From: Thiohalocapsa sp.
GTDB taxonomy: Bacteria; Pseudomonadota; Gammaproteobacteria; Chromatiales; Chromatiaceae
Direction: 5' to 3'
DNA: 54,467 nucleotides
NCBI GenBank assembly: GCA_021736785.1
Contig: JAIPFF010000037.1
Span: forward strand, 1-54,467
The position numbers and the translations under genes are program-made. Shown one piece after another: positions 17,750 to 26,198 of the stretch (the stretch's first letter is position 1; each line of letters starts with the position of its first letter). The notes under the pieces were generated by a model. It was not told the DNA's origin. It did no database searches and was given only the letters and a program-made list of their open reading frames with translations.

Positions 17750-18592
17750 CTATTTCCAAACCATCCCACGCCGCTCCGCCACGCTCGACGCGCCGTCCGA
17801 GGCCGCCGCGCGGACATCGTGCCCGGGCTCGGCATCCGCACCGGCGGCGGGCTCGTCGAGTGCCGGCCATTCGCCCGCCAGCCATCGCCGGACGGCCTCG
17901 ACGATCCGCGCCGAAGCGCCTCCGCGGTCGAGTGGATCCGCGGACATCGCCAGCACCGAGATCAGTTCCCGGTCCGCCAGCGTCGCGGCCTCCGAGTCGG
18001 CATCGTGGATTGCTTGACTCGGCGGCGGCGGCTTGCGCGCCAAAAACGCCAGCGCATCGACGATGGTGTCTCCCGTCACCGCGATGCGCTCTGCGGGTAC
18101 GCCTTCGGACATCAGCGCGCGGCGTGCACGCTCGGTCGGCGCGAAGTGCGCGTGCGCAACGGCCGATGACAGGCAGTGGTTGATCCTTTCCGGATAACGG
18201 CCACCGGTGGCCTCCGCCTCCACGTCCGCATGGAGGCGGCCGACCGGTATCCCCGCGCGAAACGCGCTCAGCGCGGCACTCGAGACCGCCGGCGTCTCGC
18301 CCGAGTACAACAACATATCGGGCGAAAAACGCTGCAACGCTCCGTCTATGACCTCCATGACGGCGCCGGTGGAGCACACGGAGGCGTTCGCGCCTTGCTC
18401 CGGGTCCAATGTCATGTCGGGTTTGATGCCGAATAGCGACAGCACCGAATCGAGTTGCTCGGGCGTCCGCCCCATCGCGATCAGTGCCGTGTCGAAGCCG
18501 GAGGCGGCTTCGCCGAAACGCAGATATACCGGTGCTAGTTTGATGGCCTCGGCCCGCGTGTTGATGACAACCGCGATACGCTGATTTGCCAT
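17750..18592 (-). CDS. Truncated, degenerate WecB-like UDP-GlcNAc 2-epimerase homologue
   Basis: The product is 280 residues against about 370 for WecB. AGGAG sits six bases before ATG 18592, so it is probably translated. The N-terminal Rossmann half is recognisable but altered: NTRAEAIKLAPV for GTRPEAIKMAPV, YSGETPAVSS where the family has HGDTTT, and HADVEAEATGGRYPERINH where it has HVEAGLR followed by PEE.NR. FAPTERARRALMSEG and VTGDTIVDAL are conserved. The C-terminal half with the HRREN, HLNP and DSGGIQEE motifs is missing; only RELISVLAMSADPLDRGG may be a remnant. Both halves form the active site in WecB, so epimerase activity is unlikely. It is the first gene of the Pel-like operon and may now bind a nucleotide sugar or another Pel component, or be decaying. 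Confidence 0.72.
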   Translation of the reverse strand: MANQRIAVVINTRAEAIKLAPVYLRFGEAASGFDTALIAMGRTPEQLDSVLSLFGIKPDMTLDPEQGANASVCSTGAVMEVIDGALQRFSPDMLLYSGETPAVSSAALSAFRAGIPVGRLHADVEAEATGGRYPERINHCLSSAVAHAHFAPTERARRALMSEGVPAERIAVTGDTIVDALAFLARKPPPPSQAIHDADSEAATLADRELISVLAMSADPLDRGGASARIVEAVRRWLAGEWPALDEPAAGADAEPGHDVRAAASDGASSVAERRGMVWK

Positions 18593-19182
18593 GAGTTGCT
18601 CCTGCCATGCGTCGTCGAGCTATCGTTTGTGCCCGCATACGACCGGCGGCGCACGACGAACGGATCGCGGTCGGCCATCCACTCTGCGCGGCGTCACCGG
18701 GGCGATGCGGCTTTTCTTCAATGTGCCGTGCGCCTAGTTGTCGCTCTCGAAACCGGCGAGTCAGTCTTGGCGCGGCCGCATGCACAAGGCTGCTTGGCGC
18801 ACGTCGGCTCGCTCGGCGCCATCGACCATGCCCGGCGTCATCGAAAAACGTCGAAGACATTGATTCTCGAGCGTCCTCGCCAAGCCGGCGAGACGGTCGA
18901 AACCTCGATCGTCAGCGAACGCATTCACTATCGAATAGGGCCGGCGCGTACACCATCAGGGAGTTCCCGTCAGCTGGATCGGGTGAATCCGCGAGGACGG
19001 ATCAAGGCGCTCGCAGCACGTCGATGCGTGTGCGAAGCACGGCGCCTTCTTCACTGCGGCAAGCACCGCGCGCAGAGGAGAAAATCGCCGCCGGTTTACA
19101 GGCAGGAGGTTGCGTCGGGCAAGTGACGCGTGCGCAGAGGGCGTGGCAAGCGCCGGCGACCGGAGGCTCGGCCGAGCGAATT
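18593..19182. other. Intergenic stretch upstream of the Pel-like operon, no gene seen
   Basis: These 590 bases lie between the first gene of the Pel-like operon and the 3' end of the next minus-strand gene. The operon promoter is expected here. Open frames on the plus strand (one of 176 residues from 18596) have no recognisable motif. I find no convincing promoter consensus or palindrome by eye. Confidence 0.5.
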
Positions 19183-20232
19183 CTAGAGGTGGCTGTGCTC
19201 TACCAACTCGCGGATCGCCGCCGCGGCTGCGGCGGGATCGGCCCTGTGCAGGGTAAGCATCTGCTCGCCGAGCTGCTGCCAATGGCGCCTGCCCGTGTCG
19301 GCAATGTCGCGCAGCTCGAGCGTGTCGCCGCTTGCCCGCCAACTGTCGTAGGCGTTGGCCAGGGATGGAAACAGGGACTTGCGCATATTGGTCAGGTTGC
19401 CGAGATAGAAGTGCAATGCGGGTGCATCGTCGGCTTCGGCGATCCGCGGCAAGGTCACAAGGCAGTCGGCAAAGTGATCGCGCACGGCCCGGGCCATGAG
19501 CTCGGCCGGGGTCTGGGCGACATCGAGCAGCATGGCATTCCACTCGTCGTCACCGAGACGGCGCCCGGCCTGATATTCGCCTTGCTCGTGCAGCAGCGCG
19601 TTGTCGATCTCGCGGTCCGTCATCGCATCCAGAGAGCTCTCCAGATCACCGTCGAAGTCGTAGCAGGCGAAGGCGCGACCCAGCGCATTGTCGGGGCGGT
19701 TCCAGCGCCAGCTCTCCAGTTTCTCCCACAGCATGCGCCGCAGCGACTCGCGGCGCAGGAAGATGGTGTTGCCGCGCGTCATCGCCGGCGGCGCGGTCAA
19801 ATCGCGGGCATACTCGCTCGCGGCGACATAGACGGAGTAGCCTCCGTTGCGGGCATGCTGCTCGAGCTCGCCGAGAAAGAAGTGGGGCTTGGCGTGGTTG
19901 CCGAGCCCGCCGGAATAGACGAGACCGTGCGGCTCCAGCGACGCGTTGATGGCCTCGGCGTCGAACGGATCGAATTCGCGCCCGGCGATGGTCAGCGGGC
20001 GCAGGTCGGCCTGCTCGAGCTCTTCCCACAGTTGCTCGCGCGCCTGCAGCCAGTCGCCGACCGCGTCTTTCTCCAAGACGGCACCGTAAGGCAGGCGCTG
20101 CTCCCATCGGTAGTACTCGCGCATTTTCATCAGGTAGATGCACAGCGAGTAGTCGCCGCCATGGCGAGCGTCGGAAATGTGGCAGTTGTGCTGCACGGTG
20201 CTGGCCAGAATATTCAGTTGCTGCGGGCTCAT
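19183..20232 (-). CDS. Conserved hypothetical protein (Sfum_1244-like family)
   Basis: The product is 349 residues. ATG 20232 has GAGGA seven bases upstream and is preferred to the longer frame from 20304. It has no signal peptide or membrane segment, so it is probably cytosolic. Notable strings are NCHISDARHGGDYSLCIYLM, KMREYYRWEQ, VYSGGLGNHAKPHFFLGEL and GNTIFLRRESLRRMLWEKLE. This pattern matches a conserved uncharacterised family often annotated Sfum_1244 and seen in sulfur-metabolising proteobacteria. The name is from recollection, and no biochemical function is known to me. It is divergent from another conserved hypothetical gene at 20439, which suggests a shared control region. Confidence 0.7.
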   Translation of the reverse strand: MSPQQLNILASTVQHNCHISDARHGGDYSLCIYLMKMREYYRWEQRLPYGAVLEKDAVGDWLQAREQLWEELEQADLRPLTIAGREFDPFDAEAINASLEPHGLVYSGGLGNHAKPHFFLGELEQHARNGGYSVYVAASEYARDLTAPPAMTRGNTIFLRRESLRRMLWEKLESWRWNRPDNALGRAFACYDFDGDLESSLDAMTDREIDNALLHEQGEYQAGRRLGDDEWNAMLLDVAQTPAELMARAVRDHFADCLVTLPRIAEADDAPALHFYLGNLTNMRKSLFPSLANAYDSWRASGDTLELRDIADTGRRHWQQLGEQMLTLHRADPAAAAAAIRELVEHSHL

Positions 20233-20438
20233 CGCTACATCCTCGATGGCTGACGGGCCTGGACAAGATCGGGTGCGGTGCGGATTCGCCGCCGTACCCG
20301 CCAATTTCCCGAGTAGTTTAGTCGGGCATAACGCTAGCAGCTCAGGGGCTGCGGCGGCAACTCGCGCACATCGGGCGACGGCCCCGCGGGGCGGGTCGCC
20401 AACGCAAGATCACGACAGGCACCGGAGTGTAGAGAACT

Positions 20439-20993
20439 ATGGCCTTACGCATCAAAAGTCATTGGTGGAACGACGAAAACGAGCGCTCGCTGAGCGAAGT
20501 CGGCAGCGCGCTGGCCTTTATTGCCTGGCGTATCTCGGTCGATAAGGCCATCACGCTGCACTGCGAGCGTTTTGTCTACCGCGACGACGAGCAGCGGCTG
20601 CTGGTGATCCAGGAGTACTTGATCTTTCTGATCCAGATCGCCGACCGGCTGTCTCACGAGATGCTCGAAGAGGAGCAGCGCCGCGAGCTGGTCACCAGCT
20701 TCGCGAAGCACTGCGTCGGCCACCTGCAGGACAACAGCCAAGACCTACTCGGCGCCGGCGACTACGGCAGCCCGTTCCTGGCGCGGCTGAACGAGCGCTC
20801 GGAGGAATATGCGGAATTCCGGCTCGACGACGACGGCCCCACCTACCCGTTCCTGCGCCATCTGGGCTACGAGATCCAGACGTTGATGGGGCTGGAGGAG
20901 GAAAACCGCTGGGTCATCGATCAGGTCATGGACAAGGACGGCTGGGACGCCTACAAGCGTTTCGCTAAGGCGTTTCGGGATCTGTTCGAGTGA
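20439..20993 (+). CDS. Conserved hypothetical cytosolic protein
   Basis: The product is 184 residues from ATG 20439. It is rich in Glu, Asp, Arg and Leu and is predicted to be all-helical and soluble (LSEVGSALAFIAWRISVDKA, EYLIFLIQIADRLSHEML, GLEEENRWVIDQVMDKDGWD). No catalytic motif, signal peptide or membrane helix stands out. It is divergent from the Sfum_1244-like gene with a 206-base gap. Its 3' end overlaps the convergent EamA gene by 29 bases. I do not recognise a function. Confidence 0.72.
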   Translation: MALRIKSHWWNDENERSLSEVGSALAFIAWRISVDKAITLHCERFVYRDDEQRLLVIQEYLIFLIQIADRLSHEMLEEEQRRELVTSFAKHCVGHLQDNSQDLLGAGDYGSPFLARLNERSEEYAEFRLDDDGPTYPFLRHLGYEIQTLMGLEEENRWVIDQVMDKDGWDAYKRFAKAFRDLFE

Positions 20994-21960
20994 CGGCTGC
21001 CGGGTCCGCACCGCGCGCGCGCTCTCCGGCGGGGGCGGGCGCACGGGCATCATCCGCGGGCGACGGCCGCCTTCTTCCCGGCTCGCGCCGCGCCAAAAGG
21101 ATTCCGCTCAGAATGAGCCCCAGCCCGCCGAGGTGGCCGAGTGTCGGCTGCTCGCCGAGGAAAAGGACGCCGATGAATACCGCCCAAAGCGGAATCAGGT
21201 AATTGAGCTGTGACGTAAACGCCGGCCCCGCAGTCTGGATCAGACGGAAATAGACGATCAGGGCCACGGCCGTGGACAGCAGCCCCAGAAACGCCACGGC
21301 ACCGATCACGGCGCCGTCGAGCCGAGCCGTATCGATACCGCCCACTTCGCCCATCATCGGCACCGACATCAAGGCCGCCAACAGCGTCACCGAAGCGGCG
21401 GTGGTGACCGCATCGCTCTTCGGGCGCAGCCGCGCGAGCACGGCCGAGACGCCATAGCACAAGGCTCCGGCGAGCACCGCCAGCATCGGTACCAGGGGCC
21501 CCTGCTCGCCGCCGATCGCGAGCAGGGCTTCGGGTCCGATCAGCGTAACGACGCCGACGAAACCGAGCATAAAGCCGCCGACGCGGTGGCGTGTCAGCCG
21601 CTCGCCCGGGATAAAGACGTGCGCCAAGGCCAATGTCGCAAGCGGCATGACCGCCATCAAGATCGCGGCGAGCCCGCTGTCGATGCCGCGCTGCCCCCAA
21701 GTGATCAAAGAGAATGGCAGCAGGTTGCCGACGAAGGCGATCAGGCCGAAGAACAGCCACAGCCGAGCACCCCGAGGCGCCGAGGAGGTCAACGCGAACG
21801 CCAGCGGCAACAGCACCAACGCGGCGATGGCGAGGCGCGCGGTGACGATCACGGTGGGGGGCAACGCGCCGACCGCGATCTTCGTGAACAAGAACGACGA
21901 TCCCCACATCAGCGTCAGCGCGAACAGGCTCAGCCAGTCGGCCCACTCGCGGCGATCCAT
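20965..21960 (-). CDS. EamA/DMT-family membrane transporter
   Basis: The product is 331 residues from ATG 21960 (MDRREWADWLSLFALTLMWG). Ten hydrophobic segments form two EamA repeats. The first has LMWGSSFLFTKIAVGALPP and RLAIAALVLLPLAFALT; the second has LCYGVSAVLARLRPKSDAVT and LTSQLNYLIPLWAVFIGVLF-type features (SQLNYLIPLWAVFIGVLFLG). Members of this drug/metabolite transporter family move small metabolites or amino acids across the inner membrane. The substrate cannot be read from the sequence. The Arg/Ala-rich C-terminal tail is cytosolic. Its 3' end overlaps the convergent gene at 20439. Confidence 0.9.
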   Translation of the reverse strand: MDRREWADWLSLFALTLMWGSSFLFTKIAVGALPPTVIVTARLAIAALVLLPLAFALTSSAPRGARLWLFFGLIAFVGNLLPFSLITWGQRGIDSGLAAILMAVMPLATLALAHVFIPGERLTRHRVGGFMLGFVGVVTLIGPEALLAIGGEQGPLVPMLAVLAGALCYGVSAVLARLRPKSDAVTTAASVTLLAALMSVPMMGEVGGIDTARLDGAVIGAVAFLGLLSTAVALIVYFRLIQTAGPAFTSQLNYLIPLWAVFIGVLFLGEQPTLGHLGGLGLILSGILLARREPGRRRPSPADDARAPAPAGERARGADPAAVTRTDPETP

Positions 21961-22430
21961 CGCGCTGCGCCCGGCAATCACGACGCGGTCACCGGCGCCG
22001 CCGCGCGCGCAGAGCGGCAAGTGACCGCGCCCGAGCCGAGCGCCGGCGCACATCTACGGGGGCCGGGACTGCACTGCGCCGCGCTCGCCATGCTCATGTC
22101 TGCTTGCCTCCGTGCACGGCAGTTGCGCCGCCGATACCCGAACCGGACATCAGGAACCGGCCATTTGGGCGCGCCGAGCCCGAATGGGCGGCATCTCGGA
22201 CGATCGGTTCATATTCAGCGCACCTTTTCACTTCCATTTGCTCCGCGCCTCGCCATGACCGATGCCGACCCGCGTATGAAGACGGCGCTCGAATTGTTTC
22301 ACGGCGGGCGGTTCTCGCAAAGGTGCCGGCTTTGCGAAGCACTCGAGGACGACGGCGAGCGCAATGTCGGCTCGGACTTGCCGCCCTGCGCGTCGCAACG
22401 GGAACCCGGATCCGCCGCCCGGGGCAACCA
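21961..22430. other. Intergenic stretch, no gene seen
   Basis: About 470 bases between the EamA gene start and the end of the Nei-type glycosylase gene. Open frames here are Arg/Pro-rich and show no family resemblance. The promoter of the transporter gene is expected near 21970-22100, but no consensus is obvious. Confidence 0.45.
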
Positions 22431-23222
22431 TCAGGACCGCGGCTGGCACCGCGGACACCAGTAGGTGGAGCGCGGGCGGGCGCCCAACAGCGCGCGCTGC
22501 ACGCTGTCGCCGCAGCGCAGACAGGGCAGCCCACCGCGGCCGTAGACCCAGAGATTGCCCCGGCGATCGAGATTGTTCCGGGTTGCCCGCGGCCCGCCGC
22601 CGAGATTGTCCGCCAGTAGCGCGGCCGCGCGGCGGTATAGCGCCGGCAGCCGCGTACCGGCGATATCCCCGACACCGAGAAAAGGCGACAGCCCTTCCAG
22701 GAACAGAACCTCGGACTTGTAGACATTGCCGATGCCGGCTGCAATGCGCTGATCAAGCAGCAAGTCGATCAGCAGCGTCGCCGGCCCCGCGTGCCGGTGC
22801 ACGCCGGCGGCGACCATCTCCTCGTCGACGCCGTCGCGAATCAGGTCCGGACCGACACGGGCCCGGTGACCGACGCCCCCAGGTCCCTGCAAGCGCAGCC
22901 ACTGCACCTCCTTGGCATTGAAGCAGACATAGTCGGAGTCGTCCGTGGCGATGACGATCGATGCTTGCCGGGCTGGTTTGCGCCAGGCCACGCCGGGACG
23001 ATAGCGATGCCAAGACCCGTAAAGCCCCAGATGGCTGCGCAGCCGCAACCCGCCATCGAAGGTGATGAACAGGTGCTTACCTTCGCCCGCAACGCCCAGC
23101 ACCCGGCGCGGCCCGCATGAGTCGCCGAAGCGCGGCATCAGGTCGACGCCGCGCACCCGCGCGCCACGCAATGCGGCATCGAGGTACGCCGCGACCTTAT
23201 AAACGGTATCGCCCTCGGGCAT
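22431..23222 (-). CDS. Fpg/Nei-family DNA glycosylase/AP lyase (endonuclease VIII type)
   Basis: The product is 263 residues and begins MPEGDT, the endonuclease VIII-type N-terminus in which Pro2 is the Schiff-base nucleophile and Glu3 the catalytic acid. Other family features are GEGKHLFITFDGGLRLRSHL (catalytic Lys region), the helix-two-turn-helix part LLLDQRIAAGIGNVYKSEVL with the conserved Asn, and a C-terminal zinc finger with CLRC and CPRC pairs. It should excise oxidised pyrimidines and nick the abasic site during base-excision repair. The sequence resembles actinobacterial Nei1/Nei2-like proteins more than E. coli Nei, so I give no gene symbol. Confidence 0.92.
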   Translation of the reverse strand: MPEGDTVYKVAAYLDAALRGARVRGVDLMPRFGDSCGPRRVLGVAGEGKHLFITFDGGLRLRSHLGLYGSWHRYRPGVAWRKPARQASIVIATDDSDYVCFNAKEVQWLRLQGPGGVGHRARVGPDLIRDGVDEEMVAAGVHRHAGPATLLIDLLLDQRIAAGIGNVYKSEVLFLEGLSPFLGVGDIAGTRLPALYRRAAALLADNLGGGPRATRNNLDRRGNLWVYGRGGLPCLRCGDSVQRALLGARPRSTYWCPRCQPRS

Positions 23223-23358
23223 CGTGCCAATGGCCTCCCACGCCTATGTCCGGCGCCGCAGCGCGCCCGAGCACCCCCGGCCGGTCAGAATCAGAGCTCC
23301 GGCCATATCTTCGCCGAAAAGCGGCCGTTCTCAGTAAAAAAGGCCAAAAAAACCCGCC

Positions 23359-23383
23359 AAAAAAAACCCCGCCAGAGGCGGGG
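23359..23383 (-). terminator. Rho-independent terminator (minus strand)
   Basis: Read on the minus strand, CCCCGCC-TCT-GGCGGGG forms a perfect seven-pair GC stem and is followed by eight T residues. This is a textbook intrinsic terminator. No confident gene ends just upstream of it on that strand. Confidence 0.85.
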
Positions 23384-23632
23384 AACACGACAAGGAGTCA
23401 GAGAGCTTCACTGAAGCTCGAAGTCTTTGAAAAGCCGCATCGGGGAAAGTTCGCTCCGAAACGCCGCCAATAACCGCTCGAAAAAAGCGTGTTCAAAGTC
23501 CGCCGCGGCACCCGGGCAGGTGCCGACGAAAAAACATCGGCGGCGGCAAGAAAACCAAGTAGCCCGAACACACAACGCAACGGACGCCACGGATGGAAAG
23601 CGTTGTACTGCAACCGGTTTCACATTAGTCAA
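23384..23632 (-). ncRNA. Candidate small transcript ending at an intrinsic terminator (small RNA or short ORF)
   Basis: A strong minus-strand terminator lies at 23359-23383, and the AT-rich sequence about 250 bases upstream could hold a promoter (TTGACT near 23632 with TACAAC about 19 bases on is a weak candidate). Two overlapping minus frames, ending at 23398 and 23408, encode 71 and 74 residues but start at TTG, lack clear ribosome sites and look like no known family. It does not resemble 6S, tmRNA, SRP or RNase P RNA. Either an sRNA or a small unannotated protein gene is possible. Confidence 0.3.
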
Positions 23633-24285
23633 TTATGATTTTCCACGACTCGGCAAATTCTGTGTTAGAGTTTGGACATAGAAAGTCCCGCGCGCTGCCA
23701 AGCGCGAGAACAATGCGGGGACTGGATCTCGTCTTCAAAGACCTGCATCCACAGTAGTTTCGTTCCGATTTCCCGTCCGGTCAGCGCCCTCGTTGCCTTC
23801 GCCCAGGTGCCGTTTCGTGTGTGGGTACCCGCACCGGACACATCAACGAATCCGCCTCGTTTGCTGTTTGGAGGTGTCATGTCGAAGCGTCTCGGAAGGC
23901 GTGCGCGAATGTCGTCGAGCGGACCGCGCAGTGTTCGCGCGCCCGCGAGTTGCGCCACTTCCCTCGGCGGGGCTTCACGACATTGACAAAGCGCCGCGGC
24001 GCAACGATTTCGAGCCCAGCGTGCATTCGCGCGGCCCCCTTCCATGCCGCCGGCCGGACCTCGGCACCCGAGCGCGACGACTTGATGTCCAGCAGCGAGC
24101 CTGCCGGCGGCGCCCGAGCGCCGGCGCGGCGATGGCGCGTGTATCGAGATTTACCCGCCGCGGCCCGTCGGGCCGCATCGGTTTCACGGCAAACGCAGCC
24201 CGAGCGCCGGAAGACGGCCAACGAGGGCAGCGCTAATAACACCGGTCGCTTCGGACCGGCAATAACCACAATGATGAGGTAGCGA

Positions 24286-24630
24286 ATGAGCGTACGCGTG
24301 ACTGGAGATACGCTTGCATTGGATCGGAAGATTGTCGGCAGAATCAAACGCCAGGCCGAGACGCTGGCACAGGGATTCCCCAGCCAGGAGCTCGACATTC
24401 AAGCCCGCATCGCCGAAGAGTTCGACGAGCTACGGGGACACCGGGTCCGCTGCGAACTGGTCACCAACTCCGCCGATCGCCAGCAGGTGGTCGTACGTGA
24501 GGCAAGCAAGACACCGGAAGAGGCGATCGACGCGGCTTTCTCCGGACTCAAAACGAAGCTCCGGCGACTGCGCACACGCGGCCTGACGAAGCAAGCTAAG
24601 GAAACGGCCTTTCGCCCGACGGGCACCTGA
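24286..24630 (+). CDS. HPF/RaiA-like (S30AE) ribosome-associated protein
   Basis: The product is 114 residues with GAGGT before ATG 24286. The core fits the S30AE/sigma-54-modulation fold: an early helix, a strand segment HRVRCELVTNSADRQQVVVR, then the second helix TPEEAIDAAFSGLKTKLRRL, followed by a basic tail. Hibernation-promoting factors bind the 30S decoding region and stabilise inactive ribosomes in stationary phase. This is a short-type, divergent member; the first strand is weakly conserved, so a different role is possible. It is transcribed alone. Confidence 0.65.
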   Translation: MSVRVTGDTLALDRKIVGRIKRQAETLAQGFPSQELDIQARIAEEFDELRGHRVRCELVTNSADRQQVVVREASKTPEEAIDAAFSGLKTKLRRLRTRGLTKQAKETAFRPTGT

Positions 24631-24904
24631 TCACCGCCCATCCCTCTTCCAAACCGGTCTGCGCGCCGGCGCCGGCTCGCCATCAAGCGTACGGATCTCC
24701 CGACAAGGCACACGCCTTCGGTGCATCGGGTGACGACGGCCGGCCTGCCGATGTCGCCCTATCGTCTCCGATCGCACGACGAGCCACGGGCACGGCACTG
24801 CCTGATGCCGGCAGCGCGGTGCCCGGGCGCAGCAGCGCGCGCCGGTGAGACCGGTCCATGGCGACCGCTTTGACCTTCACATCGACCGCCGGCTCAGCGC
24901 TGGC

Positions 24905-25606
24905 TTACATCAGCCGCAGGCGCGCCAAGCCGGCGTCGGCGGTAATCACTTGCCCGGTCACCGAGCGGGCATCGCGTAATAACCAGGCCGCAGTCTGCGC
25001 CATCTCGGAGGCGTCCGCGATGCGCCCCAGCGGGTGGCGCGCGGCTGCCGCGGCGCGCTTTTCCTCGGAGCTCAGCAACCGCCGCGCCAGTGGCGTATCC
25101 GTCAGCGTCGGCGCGATGGCGTTCACCCGCACTGCCGGCGCCAATTCGGCCGCGAGGGCGCGGGTCAAGCCTTCCACCGCGCCTTTGGCCGCCGCAACGC
25201 TGGCGTGGTAAGGCATCCCGAGCTGGACGGCGACGGTGCTGAACAACACGATGGCACCGTTCTCGCTTCGCTTCAGCGGGCTCAATGCGCCGCGAATCGC
25301 CCTGACAGCCCCCAGTAAATTCAGCTGCAGGTCTTCGAGAAATTCATCGTCGCCGAGGCGGTGAAACGGCTTCAGCCTGATGCTGCCCGGACAATAGGCA
25401 AGCCCGTCGATGCGCTCCGGCAACGCATCGGCGGGAAACGGCTCCGCCACCGCATCCCAGCGCACACCGCGCACACCGGGACGATCCGCGGCCGCGTCCG
25501 GATTGCGCGACATGTGCAGGACTTCGTCGCCGCGCTCCGCGAGAGCGCTCAACAATTCGGCACCGATACCTGAGCCGGCACCGATGATCAGAAACTGTTT
25601 TGCCAT
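24905..25606 (-). CDS. Short-chain dehydrogenase/reductase without the canonical YxxxK Tyr
   Basis: The product is 233 residues. ATG 25606 has GGAG seven bases upstream and is preferred over TTG 25612. The N-terminal Rossmann motif LIIGAGSGIGAELL binds NAD(P). The conserved segment LNLLGAVRAIRGAL and a Ser in VLFSTVAVQ are present. Where classical SDRs have YxxxK, this protein reads HASVAAAKGAVEGLTRALAA; the Lys is in register but the Tyr position is Val. A Tyr six residues further upstream (GMPYHAS) is out of register. This variant defines a subfamily with unknown substrate. The C-terminal VRVNAIAPTLTDTPLA and SVTGQVITADAG are typical. It is a single-gene unit. Confidence 0.87.
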   Translation of the reverse strand: MAKQFLIIGAGSGIGAELLSALAERGDEVLHMSRNPDAAADRPGVRGVRWDAVAEPFPADALPERIDGLAYCPGSIRLKPFHRLGDDEFLEDLQLNLLGAVRAIRGALSPLKRSENGAIVLFSTVAVQLGMPYHASVAAAKGAVEGLTRALAAELAPAVRVNAIAPTLTDTPLARRLLSSEEKRAAAAARHPLGRIADASEMAQTAAWLLRDARSVTGQVITADAGLARLRLM

Positions 25607-25612
25607 AGCCAA

Positions 25613-26198
25613 TCTCCACTGATGCGTTGCTTCTTTGGCGCAAAGGTTGAGCCAGACAAAACTTAAACAAGGAGGACTTTTAAGAGATCAAAGACTGGAC
25701 GAAACAGAAGCGCGCCCGCACGGCACAGGGCATCGACAGTTTGCCGCAAGCGTTTTCGCGACAGCACGGCACCGAGCAACCGACGTCTCGCCACGACAAT
25801 CTCGCGATGCCCGAGGACCGCCGATACTGTCGTCAGAGCGGCACCGGGGCCGGCACCGTCCCGGCGCCGAGCGAATGCCCTCCGGTGGCACGTTCGCGGC
25901 GCAGGGCCGGGCAGCACGATCACCGCTTGGGGCCGCCAAAGCAGCGCAAAAAGTAGACAAACCACCTGGAAATCCAGCGCGAAAACCTCAATTCCTGCTG
26001 CAGGAGGCGGCGCAAGGGGCGTGCCGGCGCGCCCGGTCCGGCGGCCATCGAGTGCCGGCCCCGACGCCCGCGGCCACCAGCCGGCCCGGCCGGTTTCGGT
26101 GGCGAATGTCACCGGCCGCCGCGCCGGGGCAACCAGTCACCGGCGTCGCGCACACTCGGCGCCGAGCAGGGCAATCAACGCAAGCAGAGGTCAGAACC
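25613..26198. other. Intergenic stretch between divergent SDR and NDUFA9-like genes
   Basis: About 586 bases. A strong Shine-Dalgarno-like AAGGAGGA at 25668-25675 is not followed by a usable start codon. A 71-residue plus frame (25741-25956) and a 149-residue minus frame have no family resemblance. I call no gene. Confidence 0.45.

Larger units (their letters stand above)
23223..24285. other. Long gene-poor stretch
   Basis: About 1060 bases between the nei-type gene and the HPF-like gene. It contains an intrinsic terminator for minus-strand transcription (23359-23383) and an AT-rich patch near 23620-23690. A possible short transcript lies between them. Other open frames, such as a 126-residue minus frame ending at 23665, have no recognisable features. 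Confidence 0.5.

Noticed and set aside
23665-24045. A 126-codon minus-strand frame
   Set aside because: Its composition varies, there is no good ribosome site and no family resemblance. The overlapping plus frame is equally unconvincing.
25668-25675. Strong Shine-Dalgarno-like AAGGAGGA
   Set aside because: No ATG, GTG or TTG at the right distance begins a plausible reading frame, so I do not call a gene.
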